Shown one piece after another: positions 1 to 48,500 of a stretch of DNA of 64,000 nucleotides. A program made the translations under genes and the position numbers. Source of the DNA: Gadus chalcogrammus (taxonomy: Eukaryota > Chordata > Actinopteri > Gadiformes > Gadidae); the NCBI RefSeq assembly GCF_026213295.1, contig NC_079423.1:271376-335375 (forward strand), in the 5' to 3' direction. The notes under the pieces were generated by a model. The model worked only from the letters and a program-made list of their open reading frames with translations, was not told the origin of the DNA and made no database searches. Position 1 is the stretch's first letter. The number at the start of each line of letters is the position of its first letter.

Positions 1-480
1 ACAAGTTTACAGGATTACAGGACACCGGTATAACATTTTTGTTCAAATTCAAAAGGAATTCTATAATTGTGTCATTATATTATATATCTAGTGATATATA
101 TCATAATTATAATATGACTGTCGATAGTCTGACTTAAAGCTAAAGTCCGGCCTTACCCTTGGTATATGGTACAGAGTAATCCTCCCATACTTATGTCCTC
201 TCTGTACGTTCTATCGTACATCGTGTTAGCTGAGAGATACTCTCCAGAGCTCCAACTGTCAGTCAAACTACAATCAATAACAATAATTCTAGACATAATG
301 CTAATGCTAATGCTAATGCTACGACCCCAGCATGAGTCAGAGACCTGCAGGAAGAGCCGAACCCTGAGCCTCCTCAGAGCACCCTGAGCCTCCTCAGAGC
401 ACCCTGAGCCTAACAGAGCACCCTGAGCCTCACCCTGAGCCTCCTCAGAGCACCCTGAGCCTAACAGAGTCTGGGTTGGA
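1..480. other. AT-rich flank with a short minisatellite
   Basis: No gene is supported here. Bases 1-150 are AT-rich. About 360-470 holds a short tandem repeat built on CCCTGAGCCTCCTCAGAGCA. The open frames on both strands are short and simple and show no protein family. This lies downstream of the NWD1 stop codon, so it may include the NWD1 3'UTR, but I see no clear minus-strand AATAAA. Confidence 0.5.
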
Positions 481-484
481 ATCG

Positions 485-893
485 TAGTCATGAAGGGGTT
501 CTGGGGTGGGGTTCTGAGGAGGGGTTCTGAGGAGGGGTTCTGAGGTGGGGTTCTAGGGGTGGGGTTCTGAGGAGGGGTTCTGGGGAGGGGTTCTGAGGAG
601 GGGTTCTGAGGAGGGGTTCTGAGGAGGGGTTCTGAGGAGGGGTTCTGAGGTGGGGTTCTAGGGGAGGGGTTCTGAGGAGGGGTTCTGAGGTGGAAGTTCT
701 GAGGAGGGGTTCTGGGGAGGGGTTCTGAGGAGGGGTTCTGAGGAGGGGTTCTGAGGTGGAAGTTCTGGGGAGGGGTTCTGAGGAGGGGTTCTGAGGAGGG
801 GTTCTGAGGAGGGGTTCTGAGGAGGGGTTCTGAGGTGGAAGTTCTGAGGAGGGGTTCTGAGGAGGGGTTCTGAGGAGGGGTTCTGAGGTGGAG
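485..893. repeat. Minisatellite, GGTTCTGAGGAGG unit
   Basis: Tandem units of about 13 bases, GGTTCTGAGGAGG with GGTTCTGAGGTGGAA variants, run for about 400 bases. The array ends about 20 bases before the NWD1 stop codon, so it lies in or beside the NWD1 3'UTR, where it would be transcribed as a C/T-rich tract. Confidence 0.85.
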
Positions 894-914
894 GTTCCCC
901 TGAGGTCCTGGGTT

Positions 915-18032
<17,118 letters not shown>

Positions 18033-18044
18033 CTCCTCAAGGTG

Positions 18045-18240
18045 CTTAAGGAGGTGCGCTGGTCTTTAGGAGGTGCTCTGGTCTTTAGGAGGTGCTCTGA
18101 TCTTTAGGAGGTGCTCTGGTCTTTAGGAGGTGCTCTGGTCTTTAGGAGATGCACTGGTCTTTAGGAGGTGCTCTGGTCTTTAGGAGGTGCTCTGATCTTT
18201 AGGAGGTGCTCTGGTCTTTAGGAGGTGCTCTTAAGGAGGT
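18045..18240. repeat. 19-bp minisatellite, TTTAGGAGGTGCTCTGGTC
   Basis: About ten units directly upstream of the NWD1 start codon. If the first exon is 5'-extended, this lies in the 5'UTR. Confidence 0.88.
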
Positions 18241-18825
18241 CGTCTGCTCTACTAATCATCTGTTAAGTGAAGCTCTGAGTCAGCAGGAGTGAGCGGCGCG
18301 CGGCTAGACCAAGCTCCTCCTCCTTGGGGCACAGGTGATCCACCTGCTCCCTGGTGACGGTGTCACTATGAAGGGCCGGGTGGAGGCGGGCGGAGCAGGG
18401 AGCAGCTGGTAAACAAGGAGCCGCCCGCAGACCTCTGGGGAGGGACACATCTGGGTTTCCTTAACGAGTTGAGTTGTTGTTCCTGGAGGAGCTGGAGAGC
18501 TCTGCCTCTCTGCAACACAGCCTGAGGTCCTCCCAGCTGGCCCGCGGGTGGAGGCCCGCGGGTGGAGCCCCCCCACCCAGTGGGCTCCCCTGCTCGGCGG
18601 GGAGCGCCTGTTCAGCCGTCTCCACCAGGGGGCGAGCTCTGTTCTAATGGAGACTAGTGGACGCATTCTGAACTCTTTCTAGGTTACAGCTGGTTAGTTA
18701 AGGTACTAGGTGAGGGATAATAAGTGTAGGTAATCAGTTAGATATGGTTAAGTTGAGGTACTGGGTTACCTGCATGTTTTCTATCACATTATCATGAATA
18801 ATTATTTTAGTATTTTCTCAGTGTG
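18241..18825. other. Single-copy region upstream of NWD1
   Basis: Non-repetitive and GC-rich at 18260-18670, then AT-richer. It carries a minus-strand open frame (18666-18304) without a recognisable family. Its position makes it a candidate NWD1 promoter or 5' non-coding exon, but no core element is clear. Confidence 0.35.
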
Positions 18826-18955
18826 TCTGGTGTCTCCTGACGGTGTGTGTCTGGTGTCTCCTGACGGTGTGTGTCTGGTGTCTCCTGACGGTGTCTGGTG
18901 CCTCCTGACGGTGTGTGTCTGGTGTCTCCTGACGGTGTGTGTCTGGTGTCTCTTG
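18826..18955. repeat. 22-bp minisatellite, GTGTCTCCTGACGGTGTGTGTCTG
   Basis: Five to six units of about 22 bases in the intergenic region between NWD1 and THOP1. Confidence 0.85.
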
Positions 18956-19023
18956 ATACAGACAAACTGTCCAAACCGATCGAGGCTCAACAACACAACA
19001 GACCGCTAATACGTTTGCAAACC

Positions 19024-19722
19024 TGGTTTGTTGGATAGGGTTAGGTTTAGTGGTTTGTTGGTTAGGTTTAGTGGTTTGTTGGTTAGGGTTAGGTTTAGTG
19101 GTTTGTTGGATAGGGTTAGGTTTAGTGGTTTGTTGGTTAGGGTTAGGTTTAGTGGTTTGTTGGTTAGGGTTATGTTTAGTGGCTTGTTGGTTAGGTTTAG
19201 TGGTTTGTTGGTTAGGGTTAGGTTTAGTGGTTTGTTGGTTAGGGTTAGGTTTAGTGGTTTGTTGGTTAGGGTTAGTGGCTTGTTGGTTAGGTTTAGTGGT
19301 TTGTTGGTTAGGGTTAGGTTTAGTGGTTTGTTGGTTAGGGTTAGTGGTTTGTTGGATAGGGTTAGGTTTAGTGGTTTGTTGGTTAGGGTTAGTGGTTTGT
19401 TGGTTAGGGTTAGGTTTAGTGGTTTGTTGGATAGGGTTAGGTTTAGTGGTTTGTTGGTTAGGGTTAGGTTTAGTGGTTTGTTGGTTAGGGTTAGGTTTAG
19501 TGGTTTGTTGGATAGGGTTAGGTTTAGTGGTTTGTTGGTTAGGGTTAGGTTTAGTGGCTTGTTGGTTAGGTTTAGTGGTTTGTTGGTTAGGGTTAGGTTT
19601 AGTGGTTTGTTGGTTAGGGTTAGGTTTAGTGGTTTGTTGGTTAGGGTTAGGTTTATTGGTTTGTTGGTTAGGGTTAGGTTTAGTGGTTTGTTGGTTAGGG
19701 TTAGGTTTAGTGGTTTGTAGGT
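19024..19722. repeat. 27-bp telomere-like minisatellite, GTTAGGGTTAGGTTTAGTGG unit
   Basis: About 27 copies of a unit with GTTAGGGTTAGGTTTAGTGG and TTTGTTG. It lies between the converging 3' end of THOP1 and 5' end of NWD1, both on the minus strand. The open frames (RFSGLLVRV...) are artefacts. Confidence 0.92.
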
Positions 19723-19802
19723 TACATTTGTCGAAATAGAATGTAAGCCCTTATCTACCTACCTACACAAACACACAAACACACAGACTCAAGGTGCACT
19801 CA

Positions 19803-19812
19803 TTTATTTATT
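19803..19812 (-). promoter_or_regulatory. THOP1 poly(A) signal
   Basis: Overlapping minus-strand AATAAA hexamers (plus strand TTTATTTATT) about 70 bases downstream of the THOP1 stop codon, the only clear candidates there. Confidence 0.7.
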
Positions 19813-19879
19813 GATATTTTTCACCAAGACATTGTATTTTCTACAGCGAGTCAGTCCCTCCTTAGCGGGCTGTGATTGG

Positions 19880-32000
<12,121 letters not shown>

Positions 32001-32079
32001 GTCAGATGGATCAAGTATTTCTGAAGATCTAATGACTTATGGTTATTATTATGATGGATAGTGTGGATAACGGTAGCCT

Positions 32080-32200
32080 CCCTTTAGAAAAACACGCTTC
32101 TTCACTCACTTCCGCGTTACCTGACGTCATAAACACGCGACGACCCAGTGTGTGTGAGCGCTCATGGATGAGGTCAAATGGATTTGAATTTGTATGACTT
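32080..32200. promoter_or_regulatory. Likely THOP1 promoter with CRE and ETS sites
   Basis: About 80-200 bases upstream of the THOP1 ATG lie a full CRE palindrome TGACGTCA (32122-32129) and ACTTCCGC (about 32109), an ETS/GABP core, within a CpG-containing block (CGCGACGACC). No TATA box is visible. The divergent gene SGTA begins 1.3 kb away, so the region may serve both genes. Confidence 0.5.
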
Positions 32201-33224
<1,024 letters not shown>

Positions 33225-33225
<1 letters not shown>

Positions 33226-33424
33226 CATTTATACCACACTTTTCTAACCAGCGGCCGCTTTACATTACTGCCTCACATTCACTTATTCATGCACACATTC
33301 ACACACCGACGGCGGAGTCAGCCAAGCAGGGTGAGGCGTCTCGCTCAGGGACACCTCGACACTAGGAGGAGCCGGGGATCGAACCAGGGACCTTCAGGTT
33401 ACTTCCTGAGCTGCATGCCGCCCC
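33225..33424 (-). mobile_element. tRNA-derived SINE, minus strand
   Basis: Read on the minus strand it begins GGCGGCATGCAGCTCAGGAA (A box) and has B box GGTTCGATCCC (33375-33385), then CTCCTCCTAGTGTCGAGG, GTGTGTGAATGTGTGCATGA and a LINE-like tail near GTAAAGCGGCCGC. Same family as the elements at 9933 and 60360. It ends about 60 bases before the SGTA exon that holds the start codon. Confidence 0.75.
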
Positions 33425-33506
33425 TAAATGAGTAACCCCATTAAGGGCCTCATGTGTTCCTCTGGTCAGTTTCTCCCTTCCAGTCAGAGGTCCCTCTGTC
33501 AGCAGC

Positions 33507-39937
<6,431 letters not shown>

Positions 39938-40880
39938 CCCCAGGTAGAACCCCAGGTAGAACCACAGCCTGACCCCAGGTAGAACCACAGCCTGACCCCA
40001 GGTAGAACCACAGCCTGACCCCAGGTAGAACCACAGCCCTGACCCAAGGTAGAACCCCAGGTAGAACCACAGCCTGACCCCAGGTAGAACCACAGCCTGA
40101 CCCCAGGTAGAACCACAGCCTGACCCCAGGTAGAACCACAGCCTGACCCCAGGTAGAACCACAGCCTGACCCCAGGTAGAACCACAACCTGACCCCAGGT
40201 AGAACCACAGCCTGACCCCAGGTAGAACCACAGCCCTGACCCAAGGTAGAACCCCAGGTAGAACCACAGCCTGACCCCAGGTAGAACCACAGCCTGACCC
40301 CAGGTAGAACCCCAGCCTGACCCCAGGTAGAACCACAGCCTGACCCCAGGTAGAACCACAACCTGACCCCAGGTAGAACCACAGCCTGACCCCAGGTAGA
40401 ACCACAGCCTGACCCCAGGTAGAACCACAGCCTGACCCCAGATAGAACCACAGCCTGACCCCAGGTAGAACCCCAGGTAGAACCACAGCCTGACCCCAGG
40501 TAGAACCCCAGCCTGACCCCAGGTAGAACCCCAGCCTGACCCCAGGTAGAACCCCAGCCTGACCCCAGGTAGAACCACAGCCTGACCCCAGGTAGAACCA
40601 CAGCCTGACCCCAGGTAGAACCACAGCCTGACCCCAGGTAGAACCACAGCCCTGACCCCAGGTAGAACCCCAGGTAGAACCACAGCCTGACCCCAGGTAG
40701 AACCACAGCCTGACCCCAGGTAGAACCACAGCCCTGACCCAAGGTAGAACCCCAGGTAGAACCACAGCCTGACCCCAGGTAGAACCACAGCCTGACCCCA
40801 GGTAGAACCCCAGGTAGAACCACAGCCTGACCCCAGATAGAACTACAGCCTGACCCCAGGTAGAACCACAGCCTGACCCC
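39938..40880. repeat. 23-bp minisatellite seeded by the SGTA stop codon, 3'UTR
   Basis: About 40 units of GTAGAACCACAGCCTGACCCCAG. The first unit overlaps the coding end (GAACCACAGCCCTGA = Glu-Pro-Gln-Pro-stop, 39923-39937), so each unit repeats the last codons with TGA. Each unit junction CCCCAG|GTAGAA resembles both an acceptor and a donor. Confidence 0.93.
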
Positions 40881-41214
40881 TGTTAGGGCCCTCCACAGCT
40901 GGGGGAGGGGCCTAACCTCTGGGGGACGCCCGACGCCCGCTCTGGAGGTGACCTCAGGTTTCATTGCTCCACAGGTCCCACCAGGATGTGTGAGAGAGCG
41001 AGAGAGAGAGAGAGAGAGTGTGTTTGTGTGTGTGAGTGTGTTGTTCCTGAGGTGTGTCACTGGGAGGTCATAAATGATTATTCCCTGCATGAGGCGTCGG
41101 ACCAGACCTGTCGTCATGGGAACGGAAGGCCGCTGGACGCTGGGGGGTAGTCTGGGCGTCGGACCAGGACCGGGACCAGGACCGGGGGCAGGGCAAGCAG
41201 CTGGTCTCAATAAA
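40881..41214 (+). promoter_or_regulatory. SGTA 3'UTR end and poly(A) signal AATAAA (41209-41214)
   Basis: Single-copy GC-rich sequence after the minisatellite leads to CTCAATAAAGG, the only strong plus-strand poly(A) signal before the next gene. A possible 3'UTR acceptor (CTCCACAG|GTCCC, about 40975) could pair with one of the repeat donors to remove the array. Confidence 0.7.
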
Positions 41215-41379
41215 GGAGAATCGACCTTCCCTGACTGTCTGGGCTCCATTTGTCTCGTCGCTCGGCCGCTGGTTCTTATTTAGTGACAGCAGAATGAAAT
41301 GTGAAGATAAAGTTTGTTCTATATTCTAAGTGTATAGGATTAGTCAGGGTTAGGGTAACTAACCTCTACTAACGCAATA

Positions 41380-42190
41380 GGAAACCAGGTCTACCTGTTC
41401 TCTGGACCAGTAGGACTACCCTAAACCAGTAGGACTCTACCCTAAACCAGTAGGACTACCCTAAACCAGTAGGACTCCAGACCAGTAGGACTCTACCCTA
41501 AACCAGTAGGACTCCAGACCAGTAGGACTCTACCCTAAACCAGTAGGACTCCAGACCTGTAGGACTCTACCCTAAACCAGTAGGACTCCAGACCTGTAGG
41601 ACTCTACCCTAAACCAGTAGGACTCTACCCTAAACCAGTAGGACTCCAGACCAGTAGGACTCTACCCAAACCAGTAGAACTCCAGACAGTAGGACTCTAC
41701 CCTAAACCGGTAGGAATCCAGACCAGTAGGACTACCTAACCCTAAACCAGTAGGACTCTACCCTAAACCAGTAGGACTCTACCCTAAACCAGTAGGACTC
41801 CAGACCAGTAGGACTCTACCCTAAACCAGTAGGACTCCAGACCTGTAGGACTCTACCCTAAACCAGTAGGACTCTACCCTAAACCAGTAGGACTCTACCC
41901 TAAACCAGCAGGACTCTGTTCTCTAAACCCGCAGGACTCTGTTCTCTAAACCAGTAGGACTCTGTTCGCTAAACCAGTAGGACTCTACCCTAAACCAGTA
42001 GGACTCCAGACCAGTAGGGCTCTACCCTAAACCAGTAGGACTCTACCCTAAACCAGCAGGACTACCCTAAACCAGCAGGACTCTGTACTCTAAACCGGAA
42101 GGACTCTACCCTAAACCAGCAGGACTACCCTAAACCAGTAGTACTGTTCTCTGGACCATTAGGACTCTGGACCAGTAGGACTCTTGAGTC
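41380..42190. repeat. 21-bp minisatellite, ACCCTAAACCAGTAGGACTCT
   Basis: About 36 units in the SGTA-transporter intergenic region, with CCAGACCAGTAGGACTC and GTTCTCTAAACC variants. No gene is seen between 41290 and 42550. 42190-42550 is unique and is the likely promoter/5'UTR of the transporter. Confidence 0.92.
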
Positions 42191-42552
42191 TTGCCCAGGG
42201 CTGTTCCAGCGTTGTGCTCTAAGCCCGGGCTCAGGGGGATTACAGTAATTTGATCAGGAGGAACCAAACAAACGGCCGTCAGGGTCCTTCATGTGCTCAT
42301 CCTGAGATTAAACACTTAGCGTGGACCGAGTCTCTGGTCCTCAGATCCCGTCTGACTACCTCTCAACCTTTATGTATCTTCATATGAGGAGCATGTTGAC
42401 AGCAGAACATCTCGTAGTCTCTGAGATCCTGCTGGGATGTTCTCCGGACATGGGCCCGCGTAGAGGTGCTGAGGCCGCTCCACTCCGCTGAGCCTCTTGG
42501 GATCGACTGCAGAAGCTGCTGCGCTCCGTGGACCTCCTGCCAGAGGGGGACG

Positions 42553-45500
42553 ATGGAGGAGCTGCTGCTACCCAGCGGGGAGGAGGCACCGTCCGAGGCC
42601 GGCTCCTTCGCCCCCGCAGAGAAGGAGGAGGAGCGGAGCCTGGGGCGGCGCCTCAAGAGGCTGGCGGTGGACCTCCGCCGCCGCGTCAAGAACTTCCTGA
42701 AGAGGAACGGCCTGCTGACGCTGTCGGTGCTCGCAGTGCTCACGGGCTGCGTGCTGGGCTTTTCCCTCCGGGGGAGCCAGCTGTCGACCCAGGTAGGACT
42801 GCAGGGGGGCTTAGGACCCCCAGGTAGGACCGCAGGGGGGCTTAGGACCCCCAGGTAGGACTGCAGGGGGCCTGAGGACAGCCAGGTAGGACCCTGGTGG
42901 CCTTAGGACCGCAGGGGGGCTTAGGACCCCCAGGTAGGGGCCTTAGGACCCCCAGTTGAGGACCTCAGCGTGTTAGAGTACTTAACATGTTATTAGAGTC
43001 TATTAGACTCTAATAACATGAGTCTCTGATAGCAGACTATTAGAGTCTGCTATCAATCCATCTAAGTCTATCAGTCTTAGGATCCGGTCCAAAAGTGGGT
43101 GAGGACGTGACACTTTAATATTGTGAGAAAATATGAACCCTGAATACAATATATCAGATACATTCTATATTCATTTACACAATGTATGTCCAGGGTCCCC
43201 TGAACAGCTAACCAGGATAGGAACGGAGGAACATTTAAGAATAATCATTATTTACTTGGTTAGCATATTGAGATTGATTGAGTGCCACGAGGTCTGAGAG
43301 TCATTGACCTTTGACTTGAGTTCTGCTTTAGGCTCTCATCTTACCCCTGAACTGATGACCTATGACCTCAAATCCCACCCCAAACAAAGGCCTCAAGGCA
43401 TTGGGGGTTTAACGTTTTATTGGAAGGCTCATCTCTAATTCTGACTCAGCACTTTACGGCTAGCATGCTGCGTCTCTTTGAAGCTGTGTTATACGTCACA
43501 CTGTGGTTAAGACAGAGAAACTGATGCTAATGTTGTCGTCCTAGCTGGTTAGCTTGTGTCGTACATCCTCCTGGTCATGCTAGTAGTGCGCTGCTCGTTC
43601 ACAAAGCTTTCAGATTATTATGGTTGTAAGGATACTTAGCATGCTATGGTACTCAACATGTTCGGATACTTGGCACGTACGTTAGTTATCATGATGGGCT
43701 ACTTGGCATTGTAAGGTAGTTCGCATGTCAGGGTGCTTAGCATGTAAGGTTATCAGGCTTGCTAGGATACCTAGCATGTTTCTTACTTAGCATGGCGATT
43801 GTGGTGTGTGTTTGTGTGTGCAGTAAACTGAGCTACGTTAACCTTTATCTTGTTTCCAGGCTAAGATCTACTTCTCCTTTCCTGGAGAGCTGCTGATGAG
43901 GATGCTGAAGATGTTGATCCTCCCTCTAATCACATCCAGGTAAACCTCCTGAAGAGACCTCATAAACCTGGACCTCATTAACATGGACCAAACAAACCTG
44001 GACCTCACAAACATGGACCTCACAAACCTGGACCTTATATACCTGGACCTCACACACATGGACCCTGACCGTGTAAGCCTAGGACAGTGACCATACCGTT
44101 GGAAGTGAACTCTTGGTGTAGGAAGTGACCTCATGGTGTAGGAAGTGACCTTTACAGGAAGTGCCCTTCTCTGGGTCCCCAGCCTGATGTCGGGGCTCTC
44201 CTCCATGGAGTCCAAGGCCTGCTGCCGGATGGGGGTCCTGACCGTCACCTACTACCTGTGGACCACCTTCATCGCCGTGGTGGTGGGCATCCTGCTGGTC
44301 ATCATCATCAAACCCGGGGTGGGGACCGACATGGAGAGCAACCGGCTGGGGGGAGGGCCGGTGATGACCTCAGCCGACGCCCTGCTGGACCTCATCAGGT
44401 ACTACTGCAGTACTACTACTGCTACTGTACTACTGCAGTATTACTACTGTACTAATGCAGTGCTGCTACTGTACTACTGCAGTACTACTACTGTACTACT
44501 GCAGTGCTGCTACTGTACTACTGCAGTACTGCTGCTACTACTGTACTACTGCAGTACTGCTGCTACTGCACTACTGCAGTACTGCTACTGTACTACTGCA
44601 GTACTGCTACTGTACTACTGCAGTACTGCTGCTACTGTACTACTGCAGTACTGCTGCTACTGTACTACTGCAGTACTGCGCTACTTACTGCTACTACTGC
44701 AGTACTGGCTACTGTACCCACTGACAGTACTGCTAACTGTAACTACTGCACTGTACTGTATACTGCTGTACTGTACTACTGCAGTACTGCTACTACTGTA
44801 CTACTGCAGTACTGCTGCTACTACTCTACTACTGCAGTACTGCTGCTACTACTGCACTACTACTACTGCAGTACTGCTACTACTGTACTACTACAGTACT
44901 GCTGCTACTACTTTACTACTACAGTACTGCTGCTACTACTGCAGTACTACTGCAGTTCTTCTACTACAGTACTACTGCAGTAATACTACTACTGCAGTAC
45001 TACTACTACAGCACTATTACACATCTAGAGGACCTCATCAGGTACTACTGCAGGACTACTACTACAGTACCACTACTACTACAGTACTAGTACTACTAGA
45101 GTACTACTACTACACTACTAATATAGTAATATAACTACAGTACTAATACTACCTCAATACTACTACACATCTAGAGGACCTCATCAGGTACTACTACACT
45201 ACTACTACTACTACTCCTATTACTACATTACTACTAGTAGTACAGTACTACTACTACTACTACTACTACTACAGTACTTCTACACATCTACCTCATCAGG
45301 TACTACTACAGTGCTACTAACCCTACACCCAGAGGAGCTGCTCTAATTGTCTACTACAGTACTGCTACAGTACTACTCAACACCCAGAGGGGCTGCTCTA
45401 GTTGTGTACTACAGTACTACTACAGTACTACAGTACTACTCAACACCCAGAGGAGCTGCTCTAGTTGTGTACTACAGTACTACTCCACACTCTAGTTCTC

Positions 45501-48500
45501 TCTGAAGGCTGACTGAAGGCTCTCTTCCTCCCCCAGGAACATGGTCCCCTCCAACCTGATAGAGGCCACCTTTCAGCAGGTAGGAGAGATCCTGCACCTC
45601 CATCTGGACCTCTTAAATACTGGACCTCTTAAATACTGGACCTCATAAACCTGGACTTCATCAACCTGGACCTCATAAACCTCGACCTCATAAATACTGG
45701 ACCTCATAAACCTGGACCTCTTAAATACTGGACCTTATAAACCTGGACCTCATAAATACTGGACCTCATAAGCCTTTGTCTCATAGTCCCTACTAACCCG
45801 GTCCCCTGTCCCTGTTTGTGTTCCAGTACAAGACGGATCTGCTGCCCATCCTCAAGCTGCCCGCCCGCACGGTGAAGCCCAACTTTGTGTACGTGGTGCC
45901 GGACGACAGCGACCCCAGCGGGCGGACAGTGTACCTTGAGCTGACCCCGCCCCCAGAGATCCACTACAAGACCAGCCCGGGCAGCAGCCAGCAGATGAAC
46001 GTCCTCGGCATCGTCATCTTCTCCGCGACCATGGGTACCCGTTGACGTCACGTGACGACCGATCTGACTATGCTGTTGGACCGACGCGTGGGTGTGACAC
46101 CTGCTCATGTGGTGTTGCTTTGGTTTGGTTACCAGGTCTGCTGCTGGGGAGGATGGGGGAGAGAGGGGCTCCTCTGGTTAACGTCTGCCAGTGCATCAAC
46201 GAGTGCGTCATGAAGATAATCAACGCTGCAGTTTGGTGAGCTAACAGAACATGTATGCTCCCCTCCCCCTCCTCCCCTTACCCTTCCTCCCCCTCCTCCC
46301 CATCCCCCTCCTCCCCTCCCCCTCCTCCTCTTCCACCTGCCCTCTGACCAGGGGGTCCTGGTGGAGCGGTCCACCTCCCCTCTGACCGGGGGTCTGTTGG
46401 ACCGGTCCACCTCCCTCTGACCGGGAGGGGTCCGTTGGACCGGTCCACCTCCCTCCGAACGGGAGGGGTCTGTTGGACCGGTCCATCTCCCTCTGACCAT
46501 GAGGGGTCTGTCCCAGGTACTTCCCATTCGGGATCATCTTCCTGGTGGCCGGTAAGATCCTGGACATGCAGGATCCGAGCACCTTGGGTCGTAAGCTGGG
46601 CTGGTACACCATCACGGTGCTGGCCGGCCTCTTCGTCCACGGCCTCATCCTGCTGCCTCTGTTCTACTTCATCCTCACCCGCAAGAACCCCTTCACCTAC
46701 ATCAGGGGCCTACTGCAGGCCATGGTCATCGCCCTGGCAACCTCCTCCAGGTAGGTCATCACCCTGGCAACCGTGGTAACCTCCTCCAGGTAAGAGGTGC
46801 TCGTCACCTCTTACCTGGGGGATGTAGATCAGCCGGAGAAGAGAATGGGTGCGTCACTGAGTCTGTTTTATCAATGAGGAACTGAGCCAGTGATAGTGGA
46901 GGCAAGGGGCATCGAGACTGTTTTCCATCTCGCGTAGCCGTATGAAGTGTTCTCCGCAAGGCCAAATAAATCTAGGTCATCGAAGAAAAAGACTTGATTG
47001 TGTCTGTGATGATTGGGGACAGAGTCCTGCAAGTTCAAGAAGCAGTTCCCTGTAACTGTGAAAGGTTTAAAACACAAGCTTAGACCTGGCCACAACACAG
47101 CCTGTCTGTCTGTCTGCAGCTCGGCCACCCTCCCCATCACCATGAAGTGTCTGCTGGAGAACTGCCAGGTGGACCGGCAGATAGCCCGCTTCGTGCTGCC
47201 CGTCGGCGCCACCATCAACATGGACGGCACCGCGCTGTACGAGGCCGTGGCAGCCATCTTTATTGCCCAGGTCAACGACTACGAGCTGGACCTGGGCCAG
47301 CTGGTCACCATCAGGTACTAGGTCGGGTCCACTAGGTCAGGGGGCTACGTCAGGGGGCTACGTCAGGAGGTCTACGTTAGGCGTGTCTCTACGTCAGGGG
47401 GACGTCAGCCTTCTCTCTCTCTCTTCAGTATCACGGCGACGGCTGCGAGCATCGGAGCCGCCGGGATCCCGCAGGCCGGTCTGGTCACCATGGTGATCGT
47501 GCTGACGTCAGTGGGCCTGCCCCCCGATGACATCACGCTTATCGTGGCCATTGATTGGGTCCTGTAAGTAAACCAGCTAACTTGTGGTGGTAATCAAACC
47601 ATACCCTTACCTAACCCTAAACCCTAACTCAAACCTAACCTTACCTCACCCTAACCCTTAACTCAACCCGTTTAGTGTACTGTACCGTTTAGTGTACTGT
47701 ACTGTGTAGTGTACTGTGTGTACTGGTTTGGGCCCTGGTTTGGGCCCTGGTTTGGGCCCTGGTTTGATTCCCTTCACTGGTCCAGGGACCGTTTAGTGTA
47801 CTGTACTGTGTAGTGTACTGTGTGTACTGTGTGTACTGGTCCAGGGACCGCTTCAGGACGATGATCAACGTCCTCGGCGACGCGCTAGCGGCCGGGATCA
47901 TCGCCCACCTCTGCAGGAAGGACTTCCCCCTGAGCGGAGCGGGACAGGTGCCTCCTCACCGGCTTATCTTACCTTAACCCTCCCCTAATACCTCAAATAC
48001 ATCTACCCCTAACCCCCTAACCCCCTAACCCCCTAATCCCCGAGATACATCTCCCCCTTACCCCCCTAACCCCCTGACCCCAAATACGTATCTCCCTAAC
48101 CCTCAAATACATCTACACCTAACCCCCTAACCCCCTGACCCCAAATACATCTACCCCTAAGACCCCTACTGTATCACCCTAATTCACACCTGATATTCAT
48201 ACAGAAGACGTTCCCTGTGTCTTTAGTGTCTCCCACCTCTTCCCAGACATTCCCAGTGCTGTCAGTGTCCACCAAGATATCGAGAGTGTGCATAACAATC
48301 CACCGACGCTTTACGCTATTCGATCTAATCGCCTTAAGATCATTAGATCGAAATGGACACCACACCTTCAGGGTCCACCTCTTCCCAAACGTTCAAAGTG
48401 CCTTTAGTGTCTCCCAACGTGTTCCCAAACGTTCCAAATACCTTTAGTGTTTTCCAACTGGTTCCCAGACGTTCCCAGTGCCTTCAGTGTCTCCCACTGT

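Noticed and set aside
42363..42743. 126-aa minus-strand open frame opposite transporter exon 1
   Set aside because: Shadow of a GC-rich coding exon whose plus-strand frame matches the SLC1A family and splices in phase.
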